Origin: Flavobacteriaceae bacterium | Lineage (GTDB): Bacteria > Bacteroidota > Bacteroidia > Flavobacteriales > Flavobacteriaceae | Length of the DNA: 54,635 nt | Direction: 5' to 3' | Assembly (NCBI GenBank): GCA_024644725.1 | Contig: JAHEHE010000007.1 | Span: 1-54,635, forward strand | Shown here: positions 7,357 to 16,265 of the stretch, piece after piece | Layout of the letters: the number at the start of each line of letters is the position of its first letter | Position numbering within the stretch: the stretch's first letter is position 1 | Notes under the pieces: model-generated | Told to the model about the DNA's origin: nothing | The model's database searches: none | What the model saw: only the letters and a program-made list of their open reading frames with translations | Translations under genes and position numbers: made by a program

Positions 7357-7385
7357 TTGACGCCTGAGATAAAATTCTTAATTTG
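7357..7385 (+). promoter_or_regulatory. Candidate promoter of the PQQ dehydrogenase gene
   Basis: TTG at 7357-7359 and TTAATTTG at 7378-7385 are separated by 18 bases. The latter differs from TAnnTTTG at one position. A possible TTG start at 7383 lies inside this box, which argues for the ATG at 7422 as the real start. Confidence 0.45.
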
Positions 7386-7421
7386 GACAGGCCGAATATT
7401 CAGAATCAAATTTCATGTAGA

Positions 7422-9665
7422 ATGAATCAATGTTCAATCCCCTGCATATTGCGAACCGGGCTCATATGTATTTTTCTCGCTGGTTTTCTTTTCGGATGCA
7501 AAGATCAAAACATTGTAAAGCACGATTACACCGAATGGAAATCATACGCAGGGACCAAAGATGGCATGCGTTATTCAGCCAACGATCAAATTACGAAACA
7601 AAACGTATCGCAGCTCAAAGTAGCCTGGACCTATAGCTCGGGTGACAAGGATTCATTGAACCGATCCCAGAACCAATGCAATCCCATTGTAATCGATGGT
7701 GTTCTTTATGGAACATCTCCGCGGTTGAAGCTTTTGGCACTGGAAGCTGATACCGGAAAGGAGATCTGGGTTTTTGACCCGGCTTCAGAAGATGAATCCC
7801 TGAAAAATGAACCTCTGCGCTATTACAAAGTCAATCGCGGTGTTGCCTATTGGGAATCTTCTAACGGTAAGGACCAAAGACTCTTTTACAATGTGGGACA
7901 TAAAATCTATGCCATAGATGCCTCATCAGGAAAGCCAGAGCGCACCTTTGGTGAGAACGGGTATGTTGATTTGACGAAGGGCCTGGACAGAAACTTCGAA
8001 GGTGTCCGGCCCTTCATTGTCAGCACCAGTCCGCCGATCATCTATGAAGATCTGTTGATTACCGGTTCCCGGGTGGCTGAAACGGCCGATGCTGCTCCAG
8101 GTCATATCCGAGCCTATGATGTCATGACAGGTGAAAGAAAATGGATTTTTCACACCATTCCCCATCCCGGTGAAAAGGGCTATGAAACCTGGAAAGACCC
8201 CGAAGCGTACAAGAAACTCGGGGGAGCCAACAATTGGGCGGGCATGTCTCTGGATCCGCAAAAAGGAATCGTCTACGTTCCAACGGGTTCGGCATCAGGT
8301 GATTTTTACGGGGGTTACCGTGAGGGATCAAATTTGTTCGCCAATTCCCTCGTGGCTCTCAACGCCCGAACAGGAGCGTACGTCTGGCATTTCCAAACCG
8401 TGCATCACGACCTGTGGGACCGAGACCTTTCCGCGAATCCGAACCTGGTCGATCTGAAGCGGGACGGAAAGACCACTGAAGCGGTCGCTCAAATTACGAA
8501 ACAGGGCTATATCTTCATGTTTGACAGAAATACGGGGGAACCCATTTTTGAGATTCAGGAAACACCGGTCAGTCAGAACGCTCTTCCGGGTGAAAAGCCC
8601 TGGCCCACCCAGCCCATTCCTGTGCTTCCCGAGCCTTTTGCAAGGCAGAGATTTGAAGAACAGGATGTCACGACACTTTCAGATTCAACTCATAAGGTCA
8701 TGTTGGAACGCTATCGTCAGATCAAGTACAAAGAAATGTACGCGCCCCCGAGCAAAGCCGGTAGCTGGATCTTCCCGGGATTTGATGGAGGCGGTGAATG
8801 GGGTGGAGCCGCAGTGGACCCCGAGACCCAGATTCTCTATGTGAACAGCAGTGAGATTCCCTGGTCGATGGTCATGGTGGATGCGCCCGGGCGATCGGAT
8901 GAAAATGGGAGCACGAAATCACCTGGGCGATCGGTTTATGACATGCATTGTTTCGCTTGTCACGGGGTTGATTTGAAAGGCAATAGCGCGGCATTCCCTT
9001 CGCTGGTTGACATTGGTAACAAATACAAACCTGAGGAAATCCTTCAAATCCTCAACAGCGGTATCAACATGATGCCTTCCTTTGCTCATTTGAGGCAGCA
9101 GGACAAGGCCAATGTCATTCGATTTTTGACGGGCCAGGATGTAAAGAGCGATGAGAATGCCTCCGTCTCAGGCGGTGATTCGAATAAACTCAAAAAAGAA
9201 CCTGCTTCAGAGCCTTCACAAGAAGGAATTCTGGCAGAAGTGAAGTATCAGATGACAGGCTACAACCGTTTTCTCGACGATCAGGGTTACCCCGGAATCA
9301 AACCTCCCTGGGGAACACTCAATGCAGTGAATTTGAACACCGGGAAGTTGCTCTGGAAAGTGCCCCTGGGTGAATATCAGGAACTCACGGCCCGTGGAAT
9401 TCCCGTAACCGGAACCGAAAATTACGGGGGGCCTGTGGTAACCCAAGGCGGTTTGGTCTTCATCGCCGCGACAAAGGACTCAAAGATCCGGGCTTTTGAC
9501 AAAGACTCGGGTACAGTGCTTTGGGAGGCAGAGCTCCCTGCACCGGGTTATGCCACCCCGGCGGTTTACGAGGTCAATGGAAAGCAGTACCTCGTCATTG
9601 CCTGCGGTGGGGGAAAAATCGGAAGCATTTCAGGAGACGAGTATGTGGCTTTTGCTTTGCCTTAG
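7422..9665 (+). CDS. Lipoprotein PQQ-dependent dehydrogenase with internal cytochrome c domain
   Basis: The family oxidises alcohols or sugars in the periplasm, passing electrons from PQQ to heme. The 747-residue product starts with a lipoprotein signal (lipobox LFGC, then KDQN). Eight-bladed propeller features follow, including WTYSSGD near the N-terminus and FQTVHHDLWDRD in mid-protein. A c-type heme motif CFACH (Cys510, Cys513, His514) has its probable axial Met at 550 or 551 (INMMPSF). Propeller sequence resumes after the heme domain (NAVNLNTGKLLWKV, KIRAFDKDSGTVLWEAEL), so the cytochrome is inserted before the last blades. Substrate is unknown. Divergent from the PKS operon. Confidence 0.9.
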   Translation: MNQCSIPCILRTGLICIFLAGFLFGCKDQNIVKHDYTEWKSYAGTKDGMRYSANDQITKQNVSQLKVAWTYSSGDKDSLNRSQNQCNPIVIDGVLYGTSPRLKLLALEADTGKEIWVFDPASEDESLKNEPLRYYKVNRGVAYWESSNGKDQRLFYNVGHKIYAIDASSGKPERTFGENGYVDLTKGLDRNFEGVRPFIVSTSPPIIYEDLLITGSRVAETADAAPGHIRAYDVMTGERKWIFHTIPHPGEKGYETWKDPEAYKKLGGANNWAGMSLDPQKGIVYVPTGSASGDFYGGYREGSNLFANSLVALNARTGAYVWHFQTVHHDLWDRDLSANPNLVDLKRDGKTTEAVAQITKQGYIFMFDRNTGEPIFEIQETPVSQNALPGEKPWPTQPIPVLPEPFARQRFEEQDVTTLSDSTHKVMLERYRQIKYKEMYAPPSKAGSWIFPGFDGGGEWGGAAVDPETQILYVNSSEIPWSMVMVDAPGRSDENGSTKSPGRSVYDMHCFACHGVDLKGNSAAFPSLVDIGNKYKPEEILQILNSGINMMPSFAHLRQQDKANVIRFLTGQDVKSDENASVSGGDSNKLKKEPASEPSQEGILAEVKYQMTGYNRFLDDQGYPGIKPPWGTLNAVNLNTGKLLWKVPLGEYQELTARGIPVTGTENYGGPVVTQGGLVFIAATKDSKIRAFDKDSGTVLWEAELPAPGYATPAVYEVNGKQYLVIACGGGKIGSISGDEYVAFALP

Positions 9666-9704
9666 TAGATTCAGAATTGATCCGGCTATTGCTGATATCT
9701 GTCA

Positions 9705-9712
9705 TATATTTG
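9705..9712 (+). promoter_or_regulatory. -7 box (TATATTTG) upstream of the doxX-type gene
   Basis: A perfect TAnnTTTG lies 86 bases before the DoxX start. It suggests that the DoxX and Gfo/Idh/MocA genes form a transcription unit separate from the PQQ dehydrogenase. I found no well-spaced -33 TTTG. Confidence 0.45.
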
Positions 9713-9798
9713 TAACCTATGGCGGGCTACCTTCGTTAGGAATTTTTTAATGAATATTGGCTCTGGCCTCATTCAATTGGGAATAAAATACTATCGAT

Positions 9799-10293
9799 AT
9801 GTCTTCAACATCCAACAGGTGGGGACTCAAACAGAGCATCACCTTGTTACGCGTACTAATTGGATGGCATTTCCTCTACGAAGGAATTGTCAAGGTCTAC
9901 AATCCCGACTGGACCAGTTTCGGGTATCTGGCAACAGCCCAGGGACCACTCAAACCCGTATTTCAAGCATTGACCTCGGAAGCCGTTCTTCCCTGGGTGG
10001 ATACCCTGAATTGGGCAGCCTTGATCTTTGTGGGTACTACACTCATCCTGGGCCTATTTGAACGGGCAGGTGCTCTGGTGGGTCTCGGTCTCCTTATGCT
10101 GTATTACCTCGCCCACCCTTCCTGGCCCGGTATGGCCCAGATCAATACAGAGGGTAGTTACTGGATCGTAAACAAGAACCTCATCGAGGCTGTTGCCTGC
10201 CTGGTGTTGTTCTATTACCCCACAGGCAATGTTTTTGGCCTGTCGCGCATTTTTTCAAAAAACAAAGCAACCTCTAAAACTGAATTGTCATGA
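9799..10293 (+). CDS. DoxX-family membrane protein
   Basis: The 164-residue integral membrane protein begins its first helix with the DoxX hallmark LLRVLIGWHFLYEGIVKV. Three further hydrophobic segments lie near residues 70-88, 92-108 and 130-148. DoxX was named for a quinol oxidase subunit, but most bacterial members have no proven reaction. The stop overlaps the next gene's ATG (ATGA), so this protein and the Tat-exported oxidoreductase are probably produced together. That pairing suggests a membrane partner for a periplasmic redox enzyme, which is inference. Confidence 0.88.
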   Translation: MSSTSNRWGLKQSITLLRVLIGWHFLYEGIVKVYNPDWTSFGYLATAQGPLKPVFQALTSEAVLPWVDTLNWAALIFVGTTLILGLFERAGALVGLGLLMLYYLAHPSWPGMAQINTEGSYWIVNKNLIEAVACLVLFYYPTGNVFGLSRIFSKNKATSKTELS

Positions 10294-11888
10294 GCTGGAC
10301 ACGAAGAGAAGCCCTTTTAGGTTTAGGAAGCATCCCCTTACTGGGTGCCGTGTGGTGGGCCGGAGCCTACGGAACGGTTGGAAAAAAACGAGAGCAAGAA
10401 GCATTGCTCGAGCAGTTGAACATAAAGCCCTCCTTGCCATCTCCCATCCCGGCTATTACAGGGGAACCCGTGCGGGTGGGTATTATCGGTTTTGGCATAC
10501 GCGGTGAGCAACTCTGCCGGTCGTTGGGCTATGCCACAGATGAATGGGTTGCTGCCATGGAAGAGGCGGCAGCGCGCGCCAAAAAAGAAGGCCGACCCTT
10601 TACAGCTCTGGAGGATTTTCGCAGCCAGGATCCACTTAATATTCGAATTGTAGGAGTTTGTGATGTCTTTGATGTCCGTGCAGAGAAGGCAGTACGTTCT
10701 TTCAGCACCCCGGAACAAGCCGTGAAAAGGTACACCACCTACACCGACATGATCAGCAGCGGAGATGTGGACGCCGTGGTCATTGCAACCCCAGACCATT
10801 GGCATGCCCCCATGTCGATTGAGGCCCTTCGCAACAACGTACACGTATACGTGGAAAAACCCATGACTCATACTCTTGCCGAGACGTATGAATTGAGGGA
10901 AGCCGTGCGAAATTCCAAAGCCATCTTCCAGGTAGGCCACCAGCACCGACAGACTCTTAGTTTTAAAACGGCACAGGACATCGTCGACAAGGGCGTTTTA
11001 GGGCATGTTTCTCTCATTACGACCAACACAAACCGAAATGATGACAATGGAGCCTGGAACTACGATATCCATCCGGATGCCAATCCTGAGACCATCGATT
11101 GGGGGCAATTCCTGGGATCAGCCCCTGAAATACCATTCAATAAGAATCATTTCTTCCGCTGGAGGAAATGGTGGGCGTATGGCTCCGGGCTTTCCGGGGA
11201 TCTGCTCACTCATGACTACGACCGCCTGAATTGCGTCTTGAAGATGGGTATGCCCCGCTCGGTGATGGCCTCTGGAGGCATCTATACACACCGGGACGGA
11301 CGCAACGTGCCCGATGTGCTGCAGGTGAATTTCGAATTCCCTGACTTCAACACAGGAAGCAGCCAGACACCCGAAAAAGAGCGAGGGATGACCTTTACCT
11401 ACAGTGCTTCTCTGGGCAATGGATTTAACCGTCCTACCATGATTATGGGACATGATGCCTCCATGGAACTGGGCAACCGATTGACCATTTGGCCGGATTC
11501 CGGGTCTACGCGATTTGCCGAACAGCTAAAGGCGGGAAATATGGCTCCCCAAACCCCTATTTACAGATATGACCCTTCCGAAATGGCCCTCGACGGAGTC
11601 TCCTCAGCTACCTCACAGTACTTTGCGGACAAGGGGCTCATGTGGACCTATATTGACGGAAAACGGGTGGATTCCACCTTTCTGCACATGCGGGAATGGC
11701 TCAGTGTGATTCGCAATGGTGGAGACGTCAGCTGTGGTATACAGGAAGGTTTCGAAGAGGCTATGTCGGCGCATATGGCAGGGCTTTCATGGAAATTAGG
11801 CAGACGCATCGAATGGGATCCAAAAGAAGAAATGATTGTTCCTATTGAAGGGGTGGACCTGGACGCAGTGCTTCTTAATAGTGTATGA
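10290..11888 (+). CDS. Tat-exported Gfo/Idh/MocA-family oxidoreductase
   Basis: The 532-residue protein begins with a twin-arginine signal (TRREALLGLGSIPLLGAVWW). Export in folded form, with its nicotinamide cofactor bound, is therefore expected. The Rossmann motif VGIIGFGIRGEQ follows near residue 62, and the family's catalytic-lysine motif is VYVEKPMTH. It is longer than typical cytosolic members (about 330-450 residues). Such exported members in Bacteroidota often act on sugars or glycosides, and GH109-like chemistry is one alternative. The actual substrate is unknown. Translationally coupled to the DoxX gene. Confidence 0.9.
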   Translation: MSWTRREALLGLGSIPLLGAVWWAGAYGTVGKKREQEALLEQLNIKPSLPSPIPAITGEPVRVGIIGFGIRGEQLCRSLGYATDEWVAAMEEAAARAKKEGRPFTALEDFRSQDPLNIRIVGVCDVFDVRAEKAVRSFSTPEQAVKRYTTYTDMISSGDVDAVVIATPDHWHAPMSIEALRNNVHVYVEKPMTHTLAETYELREAVRNSKAIFQVGHQHRQTLSFKTAQDIVDKGVLGHVSLITTNTNRNDDNGAWNYDIHPDANPETIDWGQFLGSAPEIPFNKNHFFRWRKWWAYGSGLSGDLLTHDYDRLNCVLKMGMPRSVMASGGIYTHRDGRNVPDVLQVNFEFPDFNTGSSQTPEKERGMTFTYSASLGNGFNRPTMIMGHDASMELGNRLTIWPDSGSTRFAEQLKAGNMAPQTPIYRYDPSEMALDGVSSATSQYFADKGLMWTYIDGKRVDSTFLHMREWLSVIRNGGDVSCGIQEGFEEAMSAHMAGLSWKLGRRIEWDPKEEMIVPIEGVDLDAVLLNSV

Positions 11889-11997
11889 ACAAAATCCCTG
11901 ATTCACACAATATTAAGCTTCAAAATCTGTTACTTAGTCAGGCATGTAAATCGTCATGATTTAAGAAATATTTAGAGAAATTGAGAATATTTTTTCC

Positions 11998-12005
11998 TAG
12001 CTTTG
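11998..12005 (+). promoter_or_regulatory. -7 box (TAGCTTTG) of the metal-efflux operon
   Basis: A perfect TAnnTTTG ends eight bases before the ATG at 12014, implying a very short leader. A TTG at 11981-11983 is nearer (14 bases) than the usual -33 spacing. Confidence 0.5.
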
Positions 12006-12013
12006 CCGTGCAG

Positions 12014-12430
12014 ATGAAAGAATTGTTTCGTAAAATATCATCCATTTTAATGGCCTTCGTGGTACTGCTATCTACCTTGTCCTTTACGGTAGAAGCGCAT
12101 TATTGTGGGGATACGCTTGTCGATTCTTCGTTATTCCAGGAGGCAGAATCTTGCGGAATGGAAATGCAGAAATCCACTGATGAAGACGGTTGTTCTGTCT
12201 CAATGAAGAACTGTTGCTCGGATGAGCAGCTTGTTCTCGATGGACAAAAGGAATTGAAATCCTCTTCTGAAAACCTGACGCAGGACCAGCAACTTCTCGT
12301 GTTTTCCTTCGTCTACTCTTACCTTGATCTTTTTGAGGAGTTCGAAGAAAATTCCAGCGCTTACCTGGATTATCGACCGCCTCTGGTCACTCACCGGATT
12401 TACAAGCTGGTCGAGTCCTACCTCATTTGA
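12014..12430 (+). CDS. HYC_CC_PP family protein of the metal-efflux operon
   Basis: The 138-residue exported protein carries the three motifs that name this Bacteroidota family: HYC (AHYCGD, just after the signal peptide), CC (KNCCSD) and PP (YRPPL). The signal peptide spans about residues 1-28. Members are usually found just upstream of CusA-like pumps, as here, and may bind or sense thiophilic metal through the cysteines and histidine; no function is proven to my knowledge. I use the ATG at 12014 rather than an earlier ATG at 11981, because a -7 promoter box lies between them and the signal peptide starts naturally at MKELFRK. Confidence 0.85.
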   Translation: MKELFRKISSILMAFVVLLSTLSFTVEAHYCGDTLVDSSLFQEAESCGMEMQKSTDEDGCSVSMKNCCSDEQLVLDGQKELKSSSENLTQDQQLLVFSFVYSYLDLFEEFEENSSAYLDYRPPLVTHRIYKLVESYLI

Positions 12431-12454
12431 TTTTTAAACAATAGACTGAAGTCC

Positions 12455-12475
12455 CCGAATTCAAGCTGAATTCGG
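12455..12475 (+). repeat. Perfect 9-bp hairpin between the HYC gene and the RND pump gene
   Basis: The arms CCGAATTCA and TGAATTCGG pair perfectly around a 3-base loop. No T-run follows, so it is not a standard terminator. It could set the relative expression of the pump or stabilise mRNA ends. Confidence 0.5.
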
Positions 12476-12530
12476 AAAACAACACTTTATCCGTCACTTT
12501 CGATGGTACTGTCTAACTGTTTAAATATCA

Positions 12531-15500
12531 ATGTATATGCTAAATAATAGCATCAAATTTTTAATCGAAAACAAACTCGTTGCGGTCCTATTGTTGATCG
12601 GCCTGCTTGCATGGGGAACAGTCCACGCTCCCTTTAATTGGGACTTCGCTCTCCTGCCGAGGGACCCGGTGTCTGTGGATGCGATTCCGGACATTGGCGA
12701 AAACCAACAAATCGTTTTCACGAAATGGGACGGTCGTTCACCTCAGGACGTCGAGGATCAGATCACCTATCCCTTGACAAGCTCATTGCTGGGAATTCCG
12801 GGAGTAAAAACGATAAGAAGTTCCTCTATGTTCGGTTTTTCGAGTATCTACGTCATTTTTGAGGAGGAGGTAGACTTTTACTGGAGTCGCAGCCGGATTC
12901 TGGAAAAATTGAGCTCCCTTCCAAATGAGCTCTTGCCTGCAGATGCAAAACCTGCCCTGGGTCCGGATGCAACAGGACTCGGACAGATATTCTGGTACAC
13001 CCTGGAGGGACGTGATGAAGAAGGAAATACCACCGGAGGTTGGGACCTGCAGGAGCTTAGAAGCATCCAGGACTACTATGTCAAATATGCACTCTCCTCT
13101 GCCAATGGGGTCTCTGAGGTCTCCTCGATCGGTGGATACGTCCGGGAATACCAGGTGGACGTGAAACCGGAGATGATGAGACAGTACAATATTGGTTTGG
13201 ATGATGTTGTGCAGGCGGTAAGACAAAGCAATCTGGATATTGGCGCGCAAACCCTGGAGATAAACCGGGCAGAATACCTGGTCCGGGGCCTTGGCTATGT
13301 CAAGTCGATAGCGGATATAGAGAACGCTGTGGTCACTTCAGAGGATTTCACCGCAATAAGGGTGAAAGACATAGCCCGTGTATCCCTGGGGCCCGCGGCA
13401 CGAAGAGGCATCCTGGACAAGGAAGGGGCCGAGGTTGTAGGCGCCGCAGTAGTCTCTCGTTTCGGCGCGAATCCGATGGAAGTCATCAACAACGTGAAGC
13501 AGAAGATAGAGGAAATCAGTCCCGGTCTTCCTTCTAAAGTTTTAAGTGACGGCCGAGTCTCTCAACTTACGATTGTGCCTTTTTACGACAGAACTGAGCT
13601 CATCCAGGAAACATTGGGCACATTGAATGAAGCCCTCACCCTTGAAATACTGATCACGGTCCTTGTGATTGTCATCATGGTATTTAACCTCAGGGCATCC
13701 CTTCTGATTTCCGGACTCTTACCTGTGGCCGTATTGATTGTGTTCATAGCCATGAAGCTCTTCGAAGTCGATGCCAACATCGTGGCCCTGTCGGGAATAG
13801 CCATCGCCATCGGCACCATGGTGGATGTCGGAGTCATACTCTCTGAGAACATATTAAGGCATCTGGATGAGAATAAATCCGGGTTACCAGCGAACCAAGT
13901 TGTCTACAACGCGACCACAGAGGTTTCCGGAGCGATCCTGACAGCGGTCATGACGACAATTATAAGCTTTGTTCCGGTTTTCACCATGATTGGAGCCGAA
14001 GGAAAGCTTTTCAGGCCCCTGGCCTTTACCAAGACCTTTGCCTTGGTGGCCTCTATCCTGGTTGCCCTGTTTCTCATCCCTCCATTTGCGGCATTTCTCT
14101 TTGGAAAAAAGGGCGTGAAACGGACCTGGAAGCATATAGCCAATGGGGCGCTCCTGGCGTCCGGGCTCATTGCCCTGGTCTGGGGCTATTGGCTCGGCAT
14201 TGCTCTTATCGCCTACGGAGTGGCGGGCTTTGTGAATTTAAGGGGCAAGCTTTCGGCAGAAAGAACAAGTCTGTTGAATATGGGGATATCCGCTCTTACC
14301 ATCGTTTTCCTGCTTGCAGAATATTGGCGACCTCTCGGCGTTGAACAAAATCTGTTTTGGAACCTTCTTTTTGTTTCTGTGATATGCTTCGGGCTGCTCG
14401 CCGGGTTTCTTCTTTTCAGGAAGCAGTATGCGCGAATCCTGAATTGGGCCTTGTCGAACAAGGTCTTATTCCTTTCACTACCGACATTGTTGGTCATAAT
14501 CGGTTTCTATATCATGAAAAATACGGGAAAGGAGTTTATGCCGGCATTGGATGAGGGGTCGTTCCTTTTGATGCCGACTTCCCTGCCCCATTCCGGTGTT
14601 GAAGAAAACAAACGCGTTTTACAACAGCTGGACATGGCCGTTGCAAGCATACCTGAAGTAGTTACGGTCGTCGGGAAAGCCGGCAGGACAGAATCTGCAT
14701 TGGACCCGGCACCTCTCTCGATGTATGAGAACGTTATACAATACGCCCCGGAATATATGCTCAATGCCAAAGGGCAGCGTCAAAGATACAAGGTGGATGA
14801 AAGAGGGTTATTCGTACTGAAGAACGGAAGTCTGCTTCCCAACGCCAATACCAGAGGGGGATCCGTTGAAGACTCACCTGCAAGACGTTCTTACAGTTGG
14901 ATTAAAAAGCAATTGATTCCCGATAATCGCGGGGAGTTTTATCGCAACTGGCGTCCTGAAATTCAATCGCCTGATGACATTTGGAACGAAATCGTGAAGG
15001 TCACTCGGCTTCCGGGTGTCACCTCGGCTCCCAAGCTGCAACCCATTGAGACCCGTTTGGTCATGCTGCAGACAGGAATGAGAGCACCCATGGGGATCAA
15101 AGTCAAAGGTCAGGACCTGCGCCAAATAGAAGAGTTTGGACTTCGACTGGAAGAAATCCTCAAGGACGTTGAAGGGGTTAAAGAAGAGGCTGTGTTTGCA
15201 GACCGAATCGTCGGCAAGCCCTATCTTCTCATTGACATAGACCGGGAGAAAATTGCTCGCTTTGGCATTTCCATTGAAGAGGTTCAGAACGTCCTTAAAG
15301 TAGCTGTTGGTGGAATGGTGCTCACGCAAACCGTAGAAGGTCGGGAACGCTATGGCGTACGTGTCAGATATCCCAGAGAGCTGAGAGCGAGCCCTAAGGA
15401 TCTCATGAATATCTATGTGCCAGTCGAAAAGGGTAAGCCGATTCCCCTTTCAGAAGTAGCGCAGATCAGATACGAGCAGGGACCCCAAGTGATCAAAAGT

Positions 15501-16265
15501 GAGGATACATTCCTGGTCGGATATGTCCTTTTCGATAAATTGGATGGGTTTGCAGAAGTCAGTGTTGTCGAAAATGCTCAAAATTTAATCCAACGACACA
15601 TTCAAGAGGGTACTTTAACTGTTCCCAAAGGGGTCAATTTTGAATTTACTGGAACGTATGAAAACCAGTTGCGGGCGGAAAAGACACTCGCTGTTGTTGT
15701 GCCTGTAGCCCTTATAATCATTTTTCTCATACTGTATTTCCAGTTTCGATCCGTGAGCACCACGTTTATGGTTTTCTCTGGAATTGCTGTGGCATTTTCA
15801 GGAGGTTTTTTACTCATCTGGCTCTATGGCCAGGACTGGTTCCTGAACTTCAACTTCTTCGGAGAGAACGTAAGAGATTTGTTCCAAGTGCATCCCATCA
15901 ATTTAAGTGTTGCGGTCTGGGTAGGGTTCATTGCCCTGTTTGGAATCGCCACAGATGATGGAGTTGTTATGGCCACTTATCTTACTCAGACCTTCGAAAA
16001 AAACGCTCCCAAGACCCGGGAAATGATCAGGGAGTCCGTAATTGAAGCCGGCGAAAAGCGAATAAGACCTTGCCTGATGACTACGGCAACGACTTTGCTG
16101 GCGCTGATGCCTGTATTGACCTCAAGCGGCAGAGGCAGCGACATCATGATACCGATGGCAATACCCAGCTTTGGAGGCATGCTGTTGGCTTTGATCACGC
16201 TGTTTGTAGTTCCGGTGTTGTTTAGCTGGAAAAAAGAAATTCAAATTAAAAGCAAGAAAAAATGA
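12531..16265 (+). CDS. CusA/CzcA-type heavy-metal RND efflux pump
   Basis: This inner-membrane, proton-driven trimeric pump exports metal ions. The 1244-residue protein shows HME-RND signatures: VDAIPDIGENQQIVF near the N-terminus, SMFGFSSIYVIFEE, the mid-membrane GIAIAIGTMVDVGV, the periplasmic LQTGMRAPMGIKVKG (CusA-like Met site) and IATDDGVVMATYL in the second membrane half. It is about 200 residues longer than E. coli CusA. One insertion with extra hydrophobic helices lies around residues 530-630, and a second extension is periplasmic around 745-800. Cu(I)/Ag(I) is the likeliest substrate given the CusA-like Met motif and the HYC neighbour. Met3 (12537) is an alternative start. Confidence 0.93.
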   Translation: MYMLNNSIKFLIENKLVAVLLLIGLLAWGTVHAPFNWDFALLPRDPVSVDAIPDIGENQQIVFTKWDGRSPQDVEDQITYPLTSSLLGIPGVKTIRSSSMFGFSSIYVIFEEEVDFYWSRSRILEKLSSLPNELLPADAKPALGPDATGLGQIFWYTLEGRDEEGNTTGGWDLQELRSIQDYYVKYALSSANGVSEVSSIGGYVREYQVDVKPEMMRQYNIGLDDVVQAVRQSNLDIGAQTLEINRAEYLVRGLGYVKSIADIENAVVTSEDFTAIRVKDIARVSLGPAARRGILDKEGAEVVGAAVVSRFGANPMEVINNVKQKIEEISPGLPSKVLSDGRVSQLTIVPFYDRTELIQETLGTLNEALTLEILITVLVIVIMVFNLRASLLISGLLPVAVLIVFIAMKLFEVDANIVALSGIAIAIGTMVDVGVILSENILRHLDENKSGLPANQVVYNATTEVSGAILTAVMTTIISFVPVFTMIGAEGKLFRPLAFTKTFALVASILVALFLIPPFAAFLFGKKGVKRTWKHIANGALLASGLIALVWGYWLGIALIAYGVAGFVNLRGKLSAERTSLLNMGISALTIVFLLAEYWRPLGVEQNLFWNLLFVSVICFGLLAGFLLFRKQYARILNWALSNKVLFLSLPTLLVIIGFYIMKNTGKEFMPALDEGSFLLMPTSLPHSGVEENKRVLQQLDMAVASIPEVVTVVGKAGRTESALDPAPLSMYENVIQYAPEYMLNAKGQRQRYKVDERGLFVLKNGSLLPNANTRGGSVEDSPARRSYSWIKKQLIPDNRGEFYRNWRPEIQSPDDIWNEIVKVTRLPGVTSAPKLQPIETRLVMLQTGMRAPMGIKVKGQDLRQIEEFGLRLEEILKDVEGVKEEAVFADRIVGKPYLLIDIDREKIARFGISIEEVQNVLKVAVGGMVLTQTVEGRERYGVRVRYPRELRASPKDLMNIYVPVEKGKPIPLSEVAQIRYEQGPQVIKSEDTFLVGYVLFDKLDGFAEVSVVENAQNLIQRHIQEGTLTVPKGVNFEFTGTYENQLRAEKTLAVVVPVALIIIFLILYFQFRSVSTTFMVFSGIAVAFSGGFLLIWLYGQDWFLNFNFFGENVRDLFQVHPINLSVAVWVGFIALFGIATDDGVVMATYLTQTFEKNAPKTREMIRESVIEAGEKRIRPCLMTTATTLLALMPVLTSSGRGSDIMIPMAIPSFGGMLLALITLFVVPVLFSWKKEIQIKSKKK

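Noticed and set aside
12455-12475. Hairpin as an intrinsic terminator within the efflux operon
   Set aside because: No T-run follows, and the next gene is functionally linked to the one before it.
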